From positions 1-18,790 of the forward strand of contig LJUY01000055.1 in NCBI GenBank assembly GCA_001304015.1: a stretch of 18,790 nt of DNA, in the 5' to 3' direction. This DNA comes from a candidate division Zixibacteria bacterium SM23_81 (GTDB lineage: Bacteria > SM23-81). The stretch's first letter is position 1. Every line of letters begins with the position of its first letter. A program made the translations under genes and the position numbers. The notes under the pieces were generated by a model. That model saw only the letters and a program-made list of their open reading frames with translations. It made no database searches and was not told where the DNA came from. Shown here piece after piece: positions 6,480 through 14,828 of the stretch.

Positions 6480-7013
6480 TCACAACTGCGCTTGGGCACC
6501 GCCAAATATTGCCACTAGCAACCACACAAAGATCATCTGGATGATCCAGCCTATGATACAGACACCCACGGCCCGCCAGGTGCTGGAATAATCTAGAGCC
6601 TGCTTCACCGCGATGATCATGGCGATGAGCATCCAGACTGAGGCCACGAAAACGAGAAACGATCCTAAACCGGGAATAATGCCCAGCACCCGCAAGATAC
6701 CCGGCGAGCTTGAAAAACCGATGGTCCGGAGCAGTTCCTGATGGTTGGCTTTGGTCTCAGGCTCCGGGAGTAATTTGGCGCCGATGAAGTAGGTCAGGAA
6801 GGCCCAGACATACCATCCTACTAGGGCGAGAATGGTGCCCCAGATGATTCCCATAACGCCGCCCCGAGAAATGTTCCCCACACCCGCGGCGATCCCGGAC
6901 AGGATCACGACCATCATGGCCTGCCCCATGGCGGTCTTGTCGGCCTCCACCTCTTCATACAGCGACACGTCGAGCTTGGCCGCCCGAATCATACGATTTG
7001 TGAAGTCAGCCAT
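6480..7013 (-). CDS. Yip1-family integral membrane protein
   Basis: The 177-residue product has a polar, amphipathic start (MADFTNRMIRAAKLDVSLYE) followed by about five hydrophobic segments near residues 31-48, 53-78, 104-118, 119-138 and 147-170. The loop with PEPETKANHQELLRTIGFSSSPGILRVLGIIPGLG is the characteristic Yip1 pattern. Bacterial Yip1 proteins are inner-membrane proteins of unknown function. A strong ribosome binding site (GAGGAGG) precedes the ATG. The upstream two-TM gene ends 30 bases before it, so the two are probably one transcript. Confidence 0.83.
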   Translation of the reverse strand: MADFTNRMIRAAKLDVSLYEEVEADKTAMGQAMMVVILSGIAAGVGNISRGGVMGIIWGTILALVGWYVWAFLTYFIGAKLLPEPETKANHQELLRTIGFSSSPGILRVLGIIPGLGSFLVFVASVWMLIAMIIAVKQALDYSSTWRAVGVCIIGWIIQMIFVWLLVAIFGGAQAQL

Positions 7014-7043
7014 CTTGCTCCTCCTCAGCGTTTGCTTTTGCTC

Positions 7044-7292
7044 TCACTTGCCCTGCTCATCTTTCTTCTCCAAAAGAGAGAGAAGACGATCTATTTTTTT
7101 CTCCAGAAGTGTATTCGCAGCGCCGACCAAATAGGCCAGGGCGAAGTAGTTCACCACTGGAATGATCCCCAATACGGTCCACAGAGTGACGTTCTTCCCC
7201 TTTTCCTTAGCCAGGCGATGACAGATGAAAACAAGGGGAATGGTCATGACGAGCCACGGTAAAAAAGCTGCAAAAGGCAGATACCCTCGCAT
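7044..7292 (-). CDS. Small two-TM membrane protein with charged C-terminal helix
   Basis: The 82-residue product has two hydrophobic segments (residues 5-24, LPFAAFLPWLVMTIPLVFI; and 37-58, LWTVLGIIPVVNYFALAYLV) joined by a basic turn (HRLAKEKGKN). It ends in a heptad-like, highly charged tail (TLLEKKIDRLLSLLEKKDEQ) that could be a coiled coil facing the cytoplasm. The ATG at 7292 is preferred over a longer frame starting at 7379 because two AGGAG elements precede it and the extra 29 residues look random. It is the first gene of the minus-strand block and is closely followed by the Yip1 gene, suggesting a shared membrane role. I do not recognise a named family. Confidence 0.7.
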   Translation of the reverse strand: MRGYLPFAAFLPWLVMTIPLVFICHRLAKEKGKNVTLWTVLGIIPVVNYFALAYLVGAANTLLEKKIDRLLSLLEKKDEQGK

Positions 7293-7840
7293 CTCCTTTT
7301 CTCCTTTCTGTCCCTCCCAGAAGTTCGACAATGCCAAGTTGGGTTCTTCGTCTCGCAAGCGGACTGTACGTCGCGGCATCTCGATGACTGGGCTGATGGT
7401 GTCGCCTCAGAAAGTCTCCATAAAATCTACTTCTGAGTTGCCCGGACAGACCAAGGCCTCGGCGGCTCGGCACCAGCAGACAACGCCACAGAGGCAATTA
7501 CTTCCTGGTATGCCTCGAAATTCGTCAAAGCAGCTTAAATAAATTTGAGCAACGTTCTATGTCAGGTGTTTATCCAACTCATGATAGACGGGCTTTGTGC
7601 CTGTCAATCGAGGATGGAGGAGATGAATTTGCGACGAGCAGAGCGGCTGAGGGAGGGGAAAGAATTCCCTCGGTAGCGCATGTTCTCGCCGAGCGGAAAG
7701 TCCTATTCGACTTGAGAGGCAAAAGCGAAATTAAATTATAAACTGATGATACCCGTGTCAAGGAAAAAACGCTACATCTGGTATTTTTTATAAAAAAATC
7801 TACATTCCCATGTATAATCTGGAGTTAGCTAAAATCATAC
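7293..7840. other. Non-coding gap between the two divergent gene blocks
   Basis: About 550 bases separate the minus-strand and plus-strand blocks. Short frames exist but none shows protein-like sequence or a good ribosome binding site. The minus-strand leader next to 7292 shows no clear -35/-10 pair. Near 7780-7800 there is an A/T-only palindromic stretch (ATTTTTTATAAAAAA), and at 7813-7818 a perfect TATAAT without a matching -35. The stretch probably contains regulatory DNA for both sides, but I cannot identify more. Confidence 0.5.
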
Positions 7841-7856
7841 GGGAACTAAAATTCCC
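7841..7856. promoter_or_regulatory. Inverted repeat abutting the activase promoter, possible operator
   Basis: GGGAA-CTAAAA-TTCCC is a perfect 5 bp inverted repeat that ends exactly where the -35 element begins. A related palindrome, GGAA-GA-TTCC, lies at 7897-7906, just past the expected transcription start. The paired GGAA/TTCC sites around one promoter are what a dimeric regulator would need. No regulator is encoded nearby. Confidence 0.35.
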
Positions 7857-7885
7857 TTGACTCCGACGACAAGAAAGTTTAAAAT
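7857..7885 (+). promoter_or_regulatory. Sigma70-type promoter for the activase operon
   Basis: TTGACT (7857-7862) and TAAAAT (7880-7885) are separated by exactly 17 bases, in an AT-rich context 60 bases upstream of the ATG of the first gene. Transcription would start near 7892, giving a leader of roughly 54 bases. Confidence 0.6.
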
Positions 7886-7945
7886 AAAATCTTATAGGAA
7901 GATTCCCACATAGCATACTCATCATTGAAGGGAGAAAACCTGGGC

Positions 7946-10900
7946 ATGACCCAAGAGGGAAAAGACCTCTATCTGGGCATCGACGTGGGCTCGGTGAGCG
8001 TGAAAGTGGTTCTCCTGGACGCCCACCAAAACATCCTGGAGCACCATTACATCCGCAGCAAAGGCCAGCCCATGGCGACGGTCCTCCGGACTCTCAAGGA
8101 TGTTCACGGTCGCCATTCTCTGGACAGGGTGGCCAAGCTGGCCGTCGCTGGATCAGGAGGAAAGCTGGTGGCCCAGCGTTTGGGAGGAACTCTCGTCAAC
8201 GAGATCGTGGCCCAAACAAAAGCTGTGGGCCGATTTCATCCTCACATCAGGACGGTCATCGAGATCGGCGGCGAAGACTCCAAGCTATTGATATTGAGAC
8301 CAGATCCACGGCAAGGTTCGGTGATCCTGGAAGACTTCTCTATGAACACCATGTGTGCCGCCGGCACTGGCTCCTTTTTAGATCAGCAAGCCAGTCGTCT
8401 GGGGTTGAGCATCGAGGAGTTCGCCACCCTGGCCTTGAAATCGGAGACTCCCCCCCGCATGGCCGGCCGGTGCAGCGTCTTTGCCAAATCGGACATGATT
8501 CACCTGCAACAGATCGGCACCCCAGACTACGACATCGCTGCCGGGCTCTGTTATGCCGTGGCCAGAAGTTTCAAGAGCAACATCGGCCGGGGAAAAACTT
8601 TTATCAAACCTATCGCCTTCCAAGGTGGTGTGGCCGCTAATCCGGGATTGGTGCGCGCCTTCGAGGACATCCTGGGCTTAGAGCAGGGTCAGCTGATCAT
8701 CCCCGAATATTTCGCCTTTATGGGGGCTCTGGGGGCCATATTTATCGTCATGGAGCAGGACTCAAAGGGTGACGGATTCCGCGGCCTGGAAGCTCTGGAG
8801 TCAGACCGGAAGACACACTCAGCACCGGTCCAGGGGCTCACGGCCTTGCATCTAGACTACGAGGTGGAGAACGAGAGGTTCGCCGCCAAGCCGGTGGCTC
8901 TGGACTCCGGAAGTGAGCTGATCGACGTCTATTTGGGGGTTGACGTGGGCTCGCTGAGCACCAACGTGGTGGCCATCGATCGAGACCGGCGAGTTCTGGC
9001 TCGTCGCTATCTCAGAACGGCGGGACGACCCATCGAGGCCATTCGGCGGGGACTGTTGGAAATCGGAGAGGAAATTGGGGCTCGGATCAGAGTATGTGGC
9101 GTGGGAACCACCGGTTCCGGTCGCTATCTCACGGGTGACTTCGTGGGCGCGGACGTGGTCCGTAACGAGATCACCGCCCAGGCCACCGCTGCCATCGAAA
9201 TCGATCCCACGGTAGATACCGTCTTCGAGATTGGGGGGCAGGACTCCAAATATATCAGCATCGACGACGGAGCCGTGGTGGACTTCGAGATGAACAAGGT
9301 CTGTGCCGCCGGGACGGGCTCTTTCCTGGAGGAGCAGGCCGAGAAATTGGGGATCAACATCGTAGAGGAGTTCGGGAAGCTGGCCCTAGCCTCTAGCAAC
9401 CCAGGAAAATTCGGCGATCGCTGCACCGTCTTTATGGAGTCCGACCTGGTCTCTCACCAACAAAAGGGAGTGCCCAAAGAGGACCTCGTGGCTGGTCTGG
9501 CCTATTCTATCGTGTACAACTACCTGAATAAGGTGGTGGGAGACCGAAGGGTGGGCAACAACATCTTTTTCCAGGGGGCAGTGGCCTGGAACAGCGGAGT
9601 GGTATCCGCTTTCGAGAAGGTCACCGGCAAGAAAATCACCGTCCCGCCCCATCACGACGTTACCGGAGCCATTGGAGCGGCCATCCTGGCCATGGAGACC
9701 GATAAGGGGAAGGGAAGTTCCTTCAAGGGATTCGACCTGCGCCACAGAAAACATAGCTCCTCCTCCTTCACCTGTAAGGGCTGCGAGAACATGTGTGAGA
9801 TTCGCAAGGTCACCTTCGGGGAAGAAAAGCCCCTGTTTTACGGAGCCCGGTGTGAGAAATACGAGGTGAATGATGACAAGAAGCACCGAGGGGCTCACTT
9901 GCCGGAGCTGTTTAAAGAACGAGAGGATCTTCTCCTGGCTGACTTCAACAGCCACAGTGCCGGGGAGAAAACAAAGGACCAGTCGAGGCAAATCGGCATC
10001 CCCCGCGTCCTTCATTTCTACGAGCTGCTTCCTTTCTGGACCGCCTTTTTCCATCGGCTGGGATTTGAGGTGGTGCTCTCGGAGGTGACCAACCCCCAAC
10101 TGATCTATCGCTCCGTGGAGAACGTGGTTGCCGAAACCTGCTTTCCCGTCAAGGTGGTCCACGGCCACATCCTGGACCTGCTGGACAAGGGGGTCAGGCG
10201 AATTTTTCTGCCCAGCATCATCAACATGCCTCGATCTCATCCCGACCACCAAGAAAACTACCTCTGTCCCCTATCTCAGGCCATCCCGTACATCGCGAAA
10301 TCGGCCATCTCCATCGAAGAAGGCCACATTGAGCTTTTGGATCCTTATTTTCACTTTCAGCGTGACCGACGGCAGCTCTTCCGGGAGATATACCGCTTCG
10401 GCCAGGGCCTGGGCAAGTCAAAGGAGACCGTCACAGAGGCCTTCGCCGCCGCTCAGGAGGCCCAGGCGACCTTCGAGAGAAAGTGCTTTGAGCGAGGCCA
10501 AGAGATCCTATCTAGCTTGGACGACGCCTCACGGGCGGTGGTGATCATCAGCCGATCCTATAATGGCTGCGATCCAGGGTTAAACCTAGGCCTGCCCAAA
10601 AAACTGCGCGACATGGGCGTTTTGGCCATTCCCATGGATTTCCTACCTCTGGAGACCAGCGAGATCCTCCCGGAATTGGCCTCCATGTACTGGAAAAGTG
10701 GCCAACGCATCATAGCCGCAGGGGATCTAATCAAGAAGAACCCCCAACTGCACGGTATTTTCATCACCAACTTCAAGTGCGGGCCTGACTCCTTCATCGC
10801 TCATTTCTTGCGCCACAGGATGGCTGGAAAACCATATCTCCAGCTCGAAGTAGACGAGCACAGCGCCGACGCTGGAGTGATCACACGGTGTGAGGCTTTC

Positions 10901-11023
10901 TTCGACAGCCTGGAGCGCAAGTCCATCATTGTCGAGCAAGAGATCACATCCGCCAAAACCACCCAAAGGAAAAAACCTCACTCAGGAGACCAAGGGGCGC
11001 ATGTCAACATCAGCTCAACGTAG
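7946..11023 (+). CDS. Double-headed acyl-CoA dehydratase activase-like ATPase with DUF2229 domain
   Basis: The 1025-residue product contains two BadF/BadG/BcrA/HgdC-type ATPase domains (about 8-268 and 328-585) and a DUF2229/COG3580 domain (about 685-980). Each ATPase has the phosphate motifs (GIDVGS 11-16, EIGGEDSK 106-113; GVDVGS 331-336, EIGGQDSK 428-435) and both cysteines that in HgdC hold a dimer-bridging [4Fe-4S] cluster (Cys137/176 in CAAGTGSF and GRCSVF; Cys453/493 in CAAGTGSF and DRCTVF). One chain could therefore form an intramolecular pseudo-dimer. A further Cys set, CKGCENMC plus RCEKYE (610, 613, 617, 636), lies between the ATPase and DUF2229 parts. The family couples ATP hydrolysis to low-potential electron transfer. 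ATG 7946 is preferred (GGGAG upstream, family-like MTQEGKDLYLGIDVG); an in-frame TTG at 7925 is weaker. The substrate is unknown; oxygen sensitivity is likely. Confidence 0.9.
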   Translation: MTQEGKDLYLGIDVGSVSVKVVLLDAHQNILEHHYIRSKGQPMATVLRTLKDVHGRHSLDRVAKLAVAGSGGKLVAQRLGGTLVNEIVAQTKAVGRFHPHIRTVIEIGGEDSKLLILRPDPRQGSVILEDFSMNTMCAAGTGSFLDQQASRLGLSIEEFATLALKSETPPRMAGRCSVFAKSDMIHLQQIGTPDYDIAAGLCYAVARSFKSNIGRGKTFIKPIAFQGGVAANPGLVRAFEDILGLEQGQLIIPEYFAFMGALGAIFIVMEQDSKGDGFRGLEALESDRKTHSAPVQGLTALHLDYEVENERFAAKPVALDSGSELIDVYLGVDVGSLSTNVVAIDRDRRVLARRYLRTAGRPIEAIRRGLLEIGEEIGARIRVCGVGTTGSGRYLTGDFVGADVVRNEITAQATAAIEIDPTVDTVFEIGGQDSKYISIDDGAVVDFEMNKVCAAGTGSFLEEQAEKLGINIVEEFGKLALASSNPGKFGDRCTVFMESDLVSHQQKGVPKEDLVAGLAYSIVYNYLNKVVGDRRVGNNIFFQGAVAWNSGVVSAFEKVTGKKITVPPHHDVTGAIGAAILAMETDKGKGSSFKGFDLRHRKHSSSSFTCKGCENMCEIRKVTFGEEKPLFYGARCEKYEVNDDKKHRGAHLPELFKEREDLLLADFNSHSAGEKTKDQSRQIGIPRVLHFYELLPFWTAFFHRLGFEVVLSEVTNPQLIYRSVENVVAETCFPVKVVHGHILDLLDKGVRRIFLPSIINMPRSHPDHQENYLCPLSQAIPYIAKSAISIEEGHIELLDPYFHFQRDRRQLFREIYRFGQGLGKSKETVTEAFAAAQEAQATFERKCFERGQEILSSLDDASRAVVIISRSYNGCDPGLNLGLPKKLRDMGVLAIPMDFLPLETSEILPELASMYWKSGQRIIAAGDLIKKNPQLHGIFITNFKCGPDSFIAHFLRHRMAGKPYLQLEVDEHSADAGVITRCEAFFDSLERKSIIVEQEITSAKTTQRKKPHSGDQGAHVNISST

Positions 11024-12236
11024 GATGGGACGAACCATCTATATTCCCCACATGTCCGATCACGCTTATGTCGTCAGAGCTGCTTTACGAGCGTCTGGCT
11101 TCGATGCTGAGGTACTGCCAGAATCTGATCAGGAAACGCTTCTGTGGGGCAAGAAATACTCTTCGGGCAAAGAATGTTTTCCCTTCATCACCACCACCGG
11201 CGATATCGTCAAGAAAACGAAATCGCCTGATTTTGTTCCCGAGCGCGCCGCCTTCTTTATGCCCACCGCCCATGGGCCATGTCGTTTTGGGCAGTACTGC
11301 CAGCTTCATCGGATCATTCTGGACAAAGTGGGCTTACCCCAAGTTATGGTTCTTTCGCCCGACTCACAGGACTCCTACAGCAGCATCGAAGGACTGAACT
11401 TGGACTTCCAGATACGGGGTTGGTTGGGCATCGTGGCCACAGACATCCTGGAAAAATTGGCTCGGGAAACCCGCCCCTATGAGCACATCCCTGGCCAGAC
11501 GGATCGGGTTTATCAGGAGTGCCTCCGCTTGATCTCCCAAAACCTGGAAGGCCGAAAGGCATCTATCTTGAAAACAATGCGGGTCGTTCGGCACAAATTC
11601 TCGGAGATTCCCCTTGACCGGCGAGTCAGAAAACCCATTATCGGCGTGGTCGGAGAGATCTATATTCGCTCTAACAGATTTACCAACAATAATTTAGTCC
11701 GTAAGATAGAAGCCCTGGGAGGAGAGGCTTGGGTCGCCCCCATCTGTGAGTGGATCTTCTATACCAACTACCAATATCTGGCCCGCAGTCGCGACCTGGG
11801 CCAGCGCTTCGAGGCCCTCAAGGCTCGTCTTAAGAACCAGATCCAAGTGTGGATGGAGCATATGCTGGCCCGTCCTTTCCACCATATGCTGCTCAACGCC
11901 GAGGAGCCCAGCACCAAGAAGGTCTTGGAATATAGCGCTCCTTACATGCATCCTTCTTTCGGGGGAGAGGCCATTCTGAGCGTTGGCAAGGCTATCGATT
12001 ACATCAAAAGGGGCGCTTCTGGGATCATCAACACCATGCCTTTCACCTGCATGCCTGGCCTCGTGGTCACGGCCATATCCAAGAAATTTCGCGAAGACTT
12101 TCACAACATCCCGTGGCTGAACATAGCTTACGACGGCCAGGAGGAGAACACAGCCATGACCCGCCTGGAGGCTTTTATGCATCAGGCCAGGGAATATCAG
12201 CGGTGGGCCAAGGAACATGCCAAATCACACATTTAG
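11001..12236 (+). CDS. COG3581-type partner protein of the activase
   Basis: The 411-residue product matches the C-terminal COG3581 part of giant CoA-enzyme-activase proteins (predicted nucleotide-binding/HgdB-like). Landmarks are IYIPHMSDHAY near 13, SSGKECFPFITTTGD with Cys59, HGPCRFGQYCQLHR with Cys94 and Cys100, PICEW with Cys249, and NTMPFTCMPGLV with Cys350. These cysteines are plausible ligands for an Fe-S cluster that receives electrons from the ATPase. The ATG at 11001 has AGGAG and AAGGGG just upstream and overlaps the previous gene by 23 bases, indicating tight coupling; a second in-frame ATG at 11025 is possible. In many anaerobes this protein is fused to the preceding one, so here the system is split. 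The substrate cannot be read from the sequence. Confidence 0.87.
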   Translation: MSTSAQRRMGRTIYIPHMSDHAYVVRAALRASGFDAEVLPESDQETLLWGKKYSSGKECFPFITTTGDIVKKTKSPDFVPERAAFFMPTAHGPCRFGQYCQLHRIILDKVGLPQVMVLSPDSQDSYSSIEGLNLDFQIRGWLGIVATDILEKLARETRPYEHIPGQTDRVYQECLRLISQNLEGRKASILKTMRVVRHKFSEIPLDRRVRKPIIGVVGEIYIRSNRFTNNNLVRKIEALGGEAWVAPICEWIFYTNYQYLARSRDLGQRFEALKARLKNQIQVWMEHMLARPFHHMLLNAEEPSTKKVLEYSAPYMHPSFGGEAILSVGKAIDYIKRGASGIINTMPFTCMPGLVVTAISKKFREDFHNIPWLNIAYDGQEENTAMTRLEAFMHQAREYQRWAKEHAKSHI

Positions 12237-12580
12237 GATGTCCCCGAAATTCCAGTATATTATCTGCTCTCATCTTTCACTCATCCCTCCATCGACGGGT
12301 TATTATTCGACACATACCCTCCATCCCCCGACCCAAAAGAGATCCCGCCAATCCCCCTGTCAACAAACAGCTCAGGGGACAAGCATAGTCTCCTGAACGC
12401 GGAACGCTACAGCACCTCAGGAAAAGAATCCACTATCCCCCGAAAAGAAAGGTATTTAATGGAGATGCTGCTTAACACCTTGAAAAGGACGATGTGTCCG
12501 ATTTAATGGTCCTCTGCCCCTAACGGAAAACAGATTCGGTACTCACAGGGAAGCTCAAAACCCAGGCCTCATCTACTAAG
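12237..12580. other. Non-coding gap after the activase operon
   Basis: No protein-like frame is visible. There is an inverted repeat CCCCTG (12354-12359) with CAGGGG (12373-12378), not followed by T-rich sequence, so no intrinsic terminator can be claimed for the activase operon. The rest shows no recognisable motif. Confidence 0.45.
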
Positions 12581-12610
12581 CTGGGGAGAATTAGCTTGAT
12601 TTCCCCCCAG
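12581..12610. repeat. Stem-loop overlapping the promoter of the AlkP cluster
   Basis: CTGGGGAGAA pairs with TTCCCCCCAG across a 10-base loop, with one A-C mismatch. The right arm overlaps the -35 and spacer of the promoter at 12596-12624. It may be an operator or the end structure of upstream transcripts; no immediate T-tract follows. Confidence 0.4.
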
Positions 12611-12624
12611 GATTTGGATATATT
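12596..12624 (+). promoter_or_regulatory. Candidate sigma70-type promoter for the AlkP gene cluster
   Basis: TTGATT (12596-12601) and TATATT (12619-12624) are separated by exactly 17 bases, 70 bases upstream of the ATG of the first AlkP gene. The region just downstream is AT-rich (a run of nine T at about 12640). Confidence 0.45.
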
Positions 12625-12694
12625 AAAATTCAGGTATTTTTTTTTGCTCATTCTAGGAAGGCACGTTGAGGTATCAGGAGTCAAAAGCAACACT

Positions 12695-14677
12695 ATGAGG
12701 CGACGGGAATTCCTCAAAATAACTGCTCGAGCCAGCCTGGCCGCCATGAGCGTGGGACAATTCCCTTTTGTACTGGGTTGTGGCCAAAAGAGCTTAGAAA
12801 GAGCAGAAAACAGACTTGTCGTCCTGGGATTCGATGGCGTTGAGCCGAGCTTGTTCGAAAGTTGGGCCTCTCAGGGCAAACTTCCTCATATGCAGAGCCT
12901 CGCCGATATGGGAAGTTACGCCCACTTGGGCTCTACAAATCCTCCCAACTCTCCGGTGGCCTGGTCGACCTTCGCCACTGGATTGAATCCAGGAGAGCAT
13001 AACATCTTTGACCTTATTAAGAGGGACCCCCAGAACTATTTGCCCAATCTGGCCACAGGCCGAACGGAGGATCCAGAATTCGACACCAAGGGCCGGCTGG
13101 TGAAAGCCCCCAAGGCCATCACTTACCGAGACGGTCGTCCCTTTTGGGTGCTGGCGGGAGAGTCGGGAGTGCGAAGCGCCATCCTTAACTTGCCCTATGC
13201 CTTTCCCCCAGATATCATCAAGAATGGCAGAATGTTATCGGCTCTTGGCACTCCGGATCTGAGAGGTACGAATAGCACCTTTTTCTACCTGGCCACAGAC
13301 CTTCCAGAGAAGGAGAGCGGCATGAGCATCGCCGGCGGAAAGCTGCTTAAACTCCGGGCACTGGGATCATATCTGGCGGCCTCTATCGAGGGACCCCAGG
13401 ACTTTGCCGGAAACAAGCGGAAGCGTCTGAAAGTGCCTTTGCGATGTTCCCTTAATGAGCGTTCCAAATCAGTAACCATCCAGCTCCAAGATCAAAAACA
13501 CTCGATCCAGGAGGGGCATTGGAGCCCTTGGTATTGCGTTGAATTTCAGATGACCCCTCATTTCTCAGCTAAGAGTATCTGTCGTTTTCACGTTATTCAG
13601 ACCACCCCGGAACTGCGGCTGTACCTATCGCCCCTTTGCTTCGATCCCAGGGACCCCTATATCCCGATCTCCACCCCCACTGACTTTTCCCGTCGGCTGG
13701 CTGAAAGCCTCGGGCTTTTCAAGACCGTTGGCTGGGTGCACGATACCTCGGCTTTAAACTCCGAGAGAATCGATGAAAGGATTTTTCTGGAGGAAGCGCT
13801 GGCCATCATGGACTGGCGGGAGAATATGACCCTGACCCAACTCCAGAAGGGCAAAGATCAATTACTCATATCCGTCTTCACGGCCACAGACCGGGCCGCC
13901 CATATGTTTTATCGACTGCTTGATTCAAAGCACCCTAGATACGACGCGAGGCTAGCTGGTCAATATGGCGACGCCCTCCTGCGGGTTTACCAAAAGGCGG
14001 ACCACGTGGTGGGTCAGGTCATGGCCGCTCTTGGAAAAAACGACACGCTCATCGTCCTATCGGACCATGGTTTCCACAGCTTCCGCAGGGGCTTGAACGT
14101 GAACTCATGGCTGGTCCAAAATGGCTTCATGACCTTGAAAAGAGGAAAACTTTACAGCAAGAAAGAATTCCTTGAGGAAGTGGACTGGAGTCAGACCCAG
14201 GCGTATTCTCTTGGTACAGGCCAGATTTATATCAATCTGCAGGGCCGAGAGGGGCACGGAATAGTGTCTCCGTATGGAGAATATGAAGAGGTAATCAGCA
14301 GAATCGCTCGAGGGCTGGAGGAGGTGCGGGACCGGCTAACGGGTGAAAGAATCGTATCCAAGGCCTACAAGGGCCATTCCACCTACCATGGCAGACATCT
14401 GCAGGATGCTCCCGATATACGTCTGGGCTTCAAAGATGGATATCGCACATCCTGGGAAACAACGCTGGGAGGCATCCCCAAAGAACTGGTGGTTCCCAAC
14501 ACCAAAAAATGGAGTGGCGATCATGCCGCTTCGGACACTGCGGATACCCCGGGGATTATCCTCTGCAACAAGAAATGGGTCAAGGACCATCCCAACATCA
14601 TCGATATGGCACCCACTTGCTTAGTTTACTTCGGAATCCAGCAGCCAGTGGAGATGACCGGAGAGGCCATCTTATAG
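12695..14677 (+). CDS. Tat-exported AlkP-superfamily phosphodiesterase/phosphatase-like lipoprotein (COG3379-like)
   Basis: The 660-residue product begins with a twin-arginine signal (MRRREFLKITARASLAAM) ending in VLGC (Cys29), so it is probably a Tat-exported lipoprotein. The body is a type I phosphodiesterase/nucleotide pyrophosphatase-like AlkP domain. It has LGFDGVE with metal ligand Asp47, PNSPVAWSTFATGLNPGEHN where Ser86 takes the nucleophile position, TDRAAHMF with Asp399 and His403, LSDHGF with Asp457 and His458, and WSGDHA with His610. Residues about 230-330 form an insert of unknown role. The start is chosen for the Tat signal; AGGAG lies 14 bases upstream, a long spacing. Closest relatives by motif are COG3379 proteins, few of which have known substrates. 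Its cytosolic paralogue follows at 14829. Confidence 0.87.
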   Translation: MRRREFLKITARASLAAMSVGQFPFVLGCGQKSLERAENRLVVLGFDGVEPSLFESWASQGKLPHMQSLADMGSYAHLGSTNPPNSPVAWSTFATGLNPGEHNIFDLIKRDPQNYLPNLATGRTEDPEFDTKGRLVKAPKAITYRDGRPFWVLAGESGVRSAILNLPYAFPPDIIKNGRMLSALGTPDLRGTNSTFFYLATDLPEKESGMSIAGGKLLKLRALGSYLAASIEGPQDFAGNKRKRLKVPLRCSLNERSKSVTIQLQDQKHSIQEGHWSPWYCVEFQMTPHFSAKSICRFHVIQTTPELRLYLSPLCFDPRDPYIPISTPTDFSRRLAESLGLFKTVGWVHDTSALNSERIDERIFLEEALAIMDWRENMTLTQLQKGKDQLLISVFTATDRAAHMFYRLLDSKHPRYDARLAGQYGDALLRVYQKADHVVGQVMAALGKNDTLIVLSDHGFHSFRRGLNVNSWLVQNGFMTLKRGKLYSKKEFLEEVDWSQTQAYSLGTGQIYINLQGREGHGIVSPYGEYEEVISRIARGLEEVRDRLTGERIVSKAYKGHSTYHGRHLQDAPDIRLGFKDGYRTSWETTLGGIPKELVVPNTKKWSGDHAASDTADTPGIILCNKKWVKDHPNIIDMAPTCLVYFGIQQPVEMTGEAIL

Positions 14678-14723
14678 ATCCTCTCATATGCGGAGATATC
14701 CCCACGTTAATGAGGGCAATTCC

Positions 14724-14755
14724 TGGCTCCGCGGGCGGCTCCGGTGGCCATTTTT
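14724..14755 (+). terminator. Possible intrinsic terminator between the two AlkP genes
   Basis: TGGC-t-CCG pairs with CGG-tg-GCCA across a GC-rich 10-base loop and is followed directly by TTTTT. The stem is interrupted by a small internal loop, so termination may be partial. It would separate the exported AlkP gene from the following genes or attenuate read-through. Confidence 0.4.
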
Positions 14756-14789
14756 CGGTATGAGAGGCAAGTGATGTACTTTTGGTTTC

Positions 14790-14807
14790 GAGAATAACGA
14801 GAATAAC
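14790..14807. repeat. Tandem 9-base direct repeat upstream of the second AlkP gene
   Basis: GAGAATAAC occurs twice head to tail, 21 bases before the ATG at 14829. It lies where a promoter for the second AlkP gene would be expected after the possible terminator. A TTGGTT (14783-14788) lies just upstream but no good -10 is spaced from it. An operator role is only a guess. Confidence 0.4.
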
Positions 14808-14828
14808 ACGTGGAAAGGATACGCTGAT

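Noticed and set aside
7579-7761. Small frames in the 7293-7945 gap on both strands
   Set aside because: No ribosome binding site, recognisable motif or plausible composition; treated as non-coding.
9386-10252. Long minus-strand open frame (288 codons) opposite the activase gene
   Set aside because: It lies wholly antisense to a well-supported activase domain, and its translation has no domain-like or ordered motif content.
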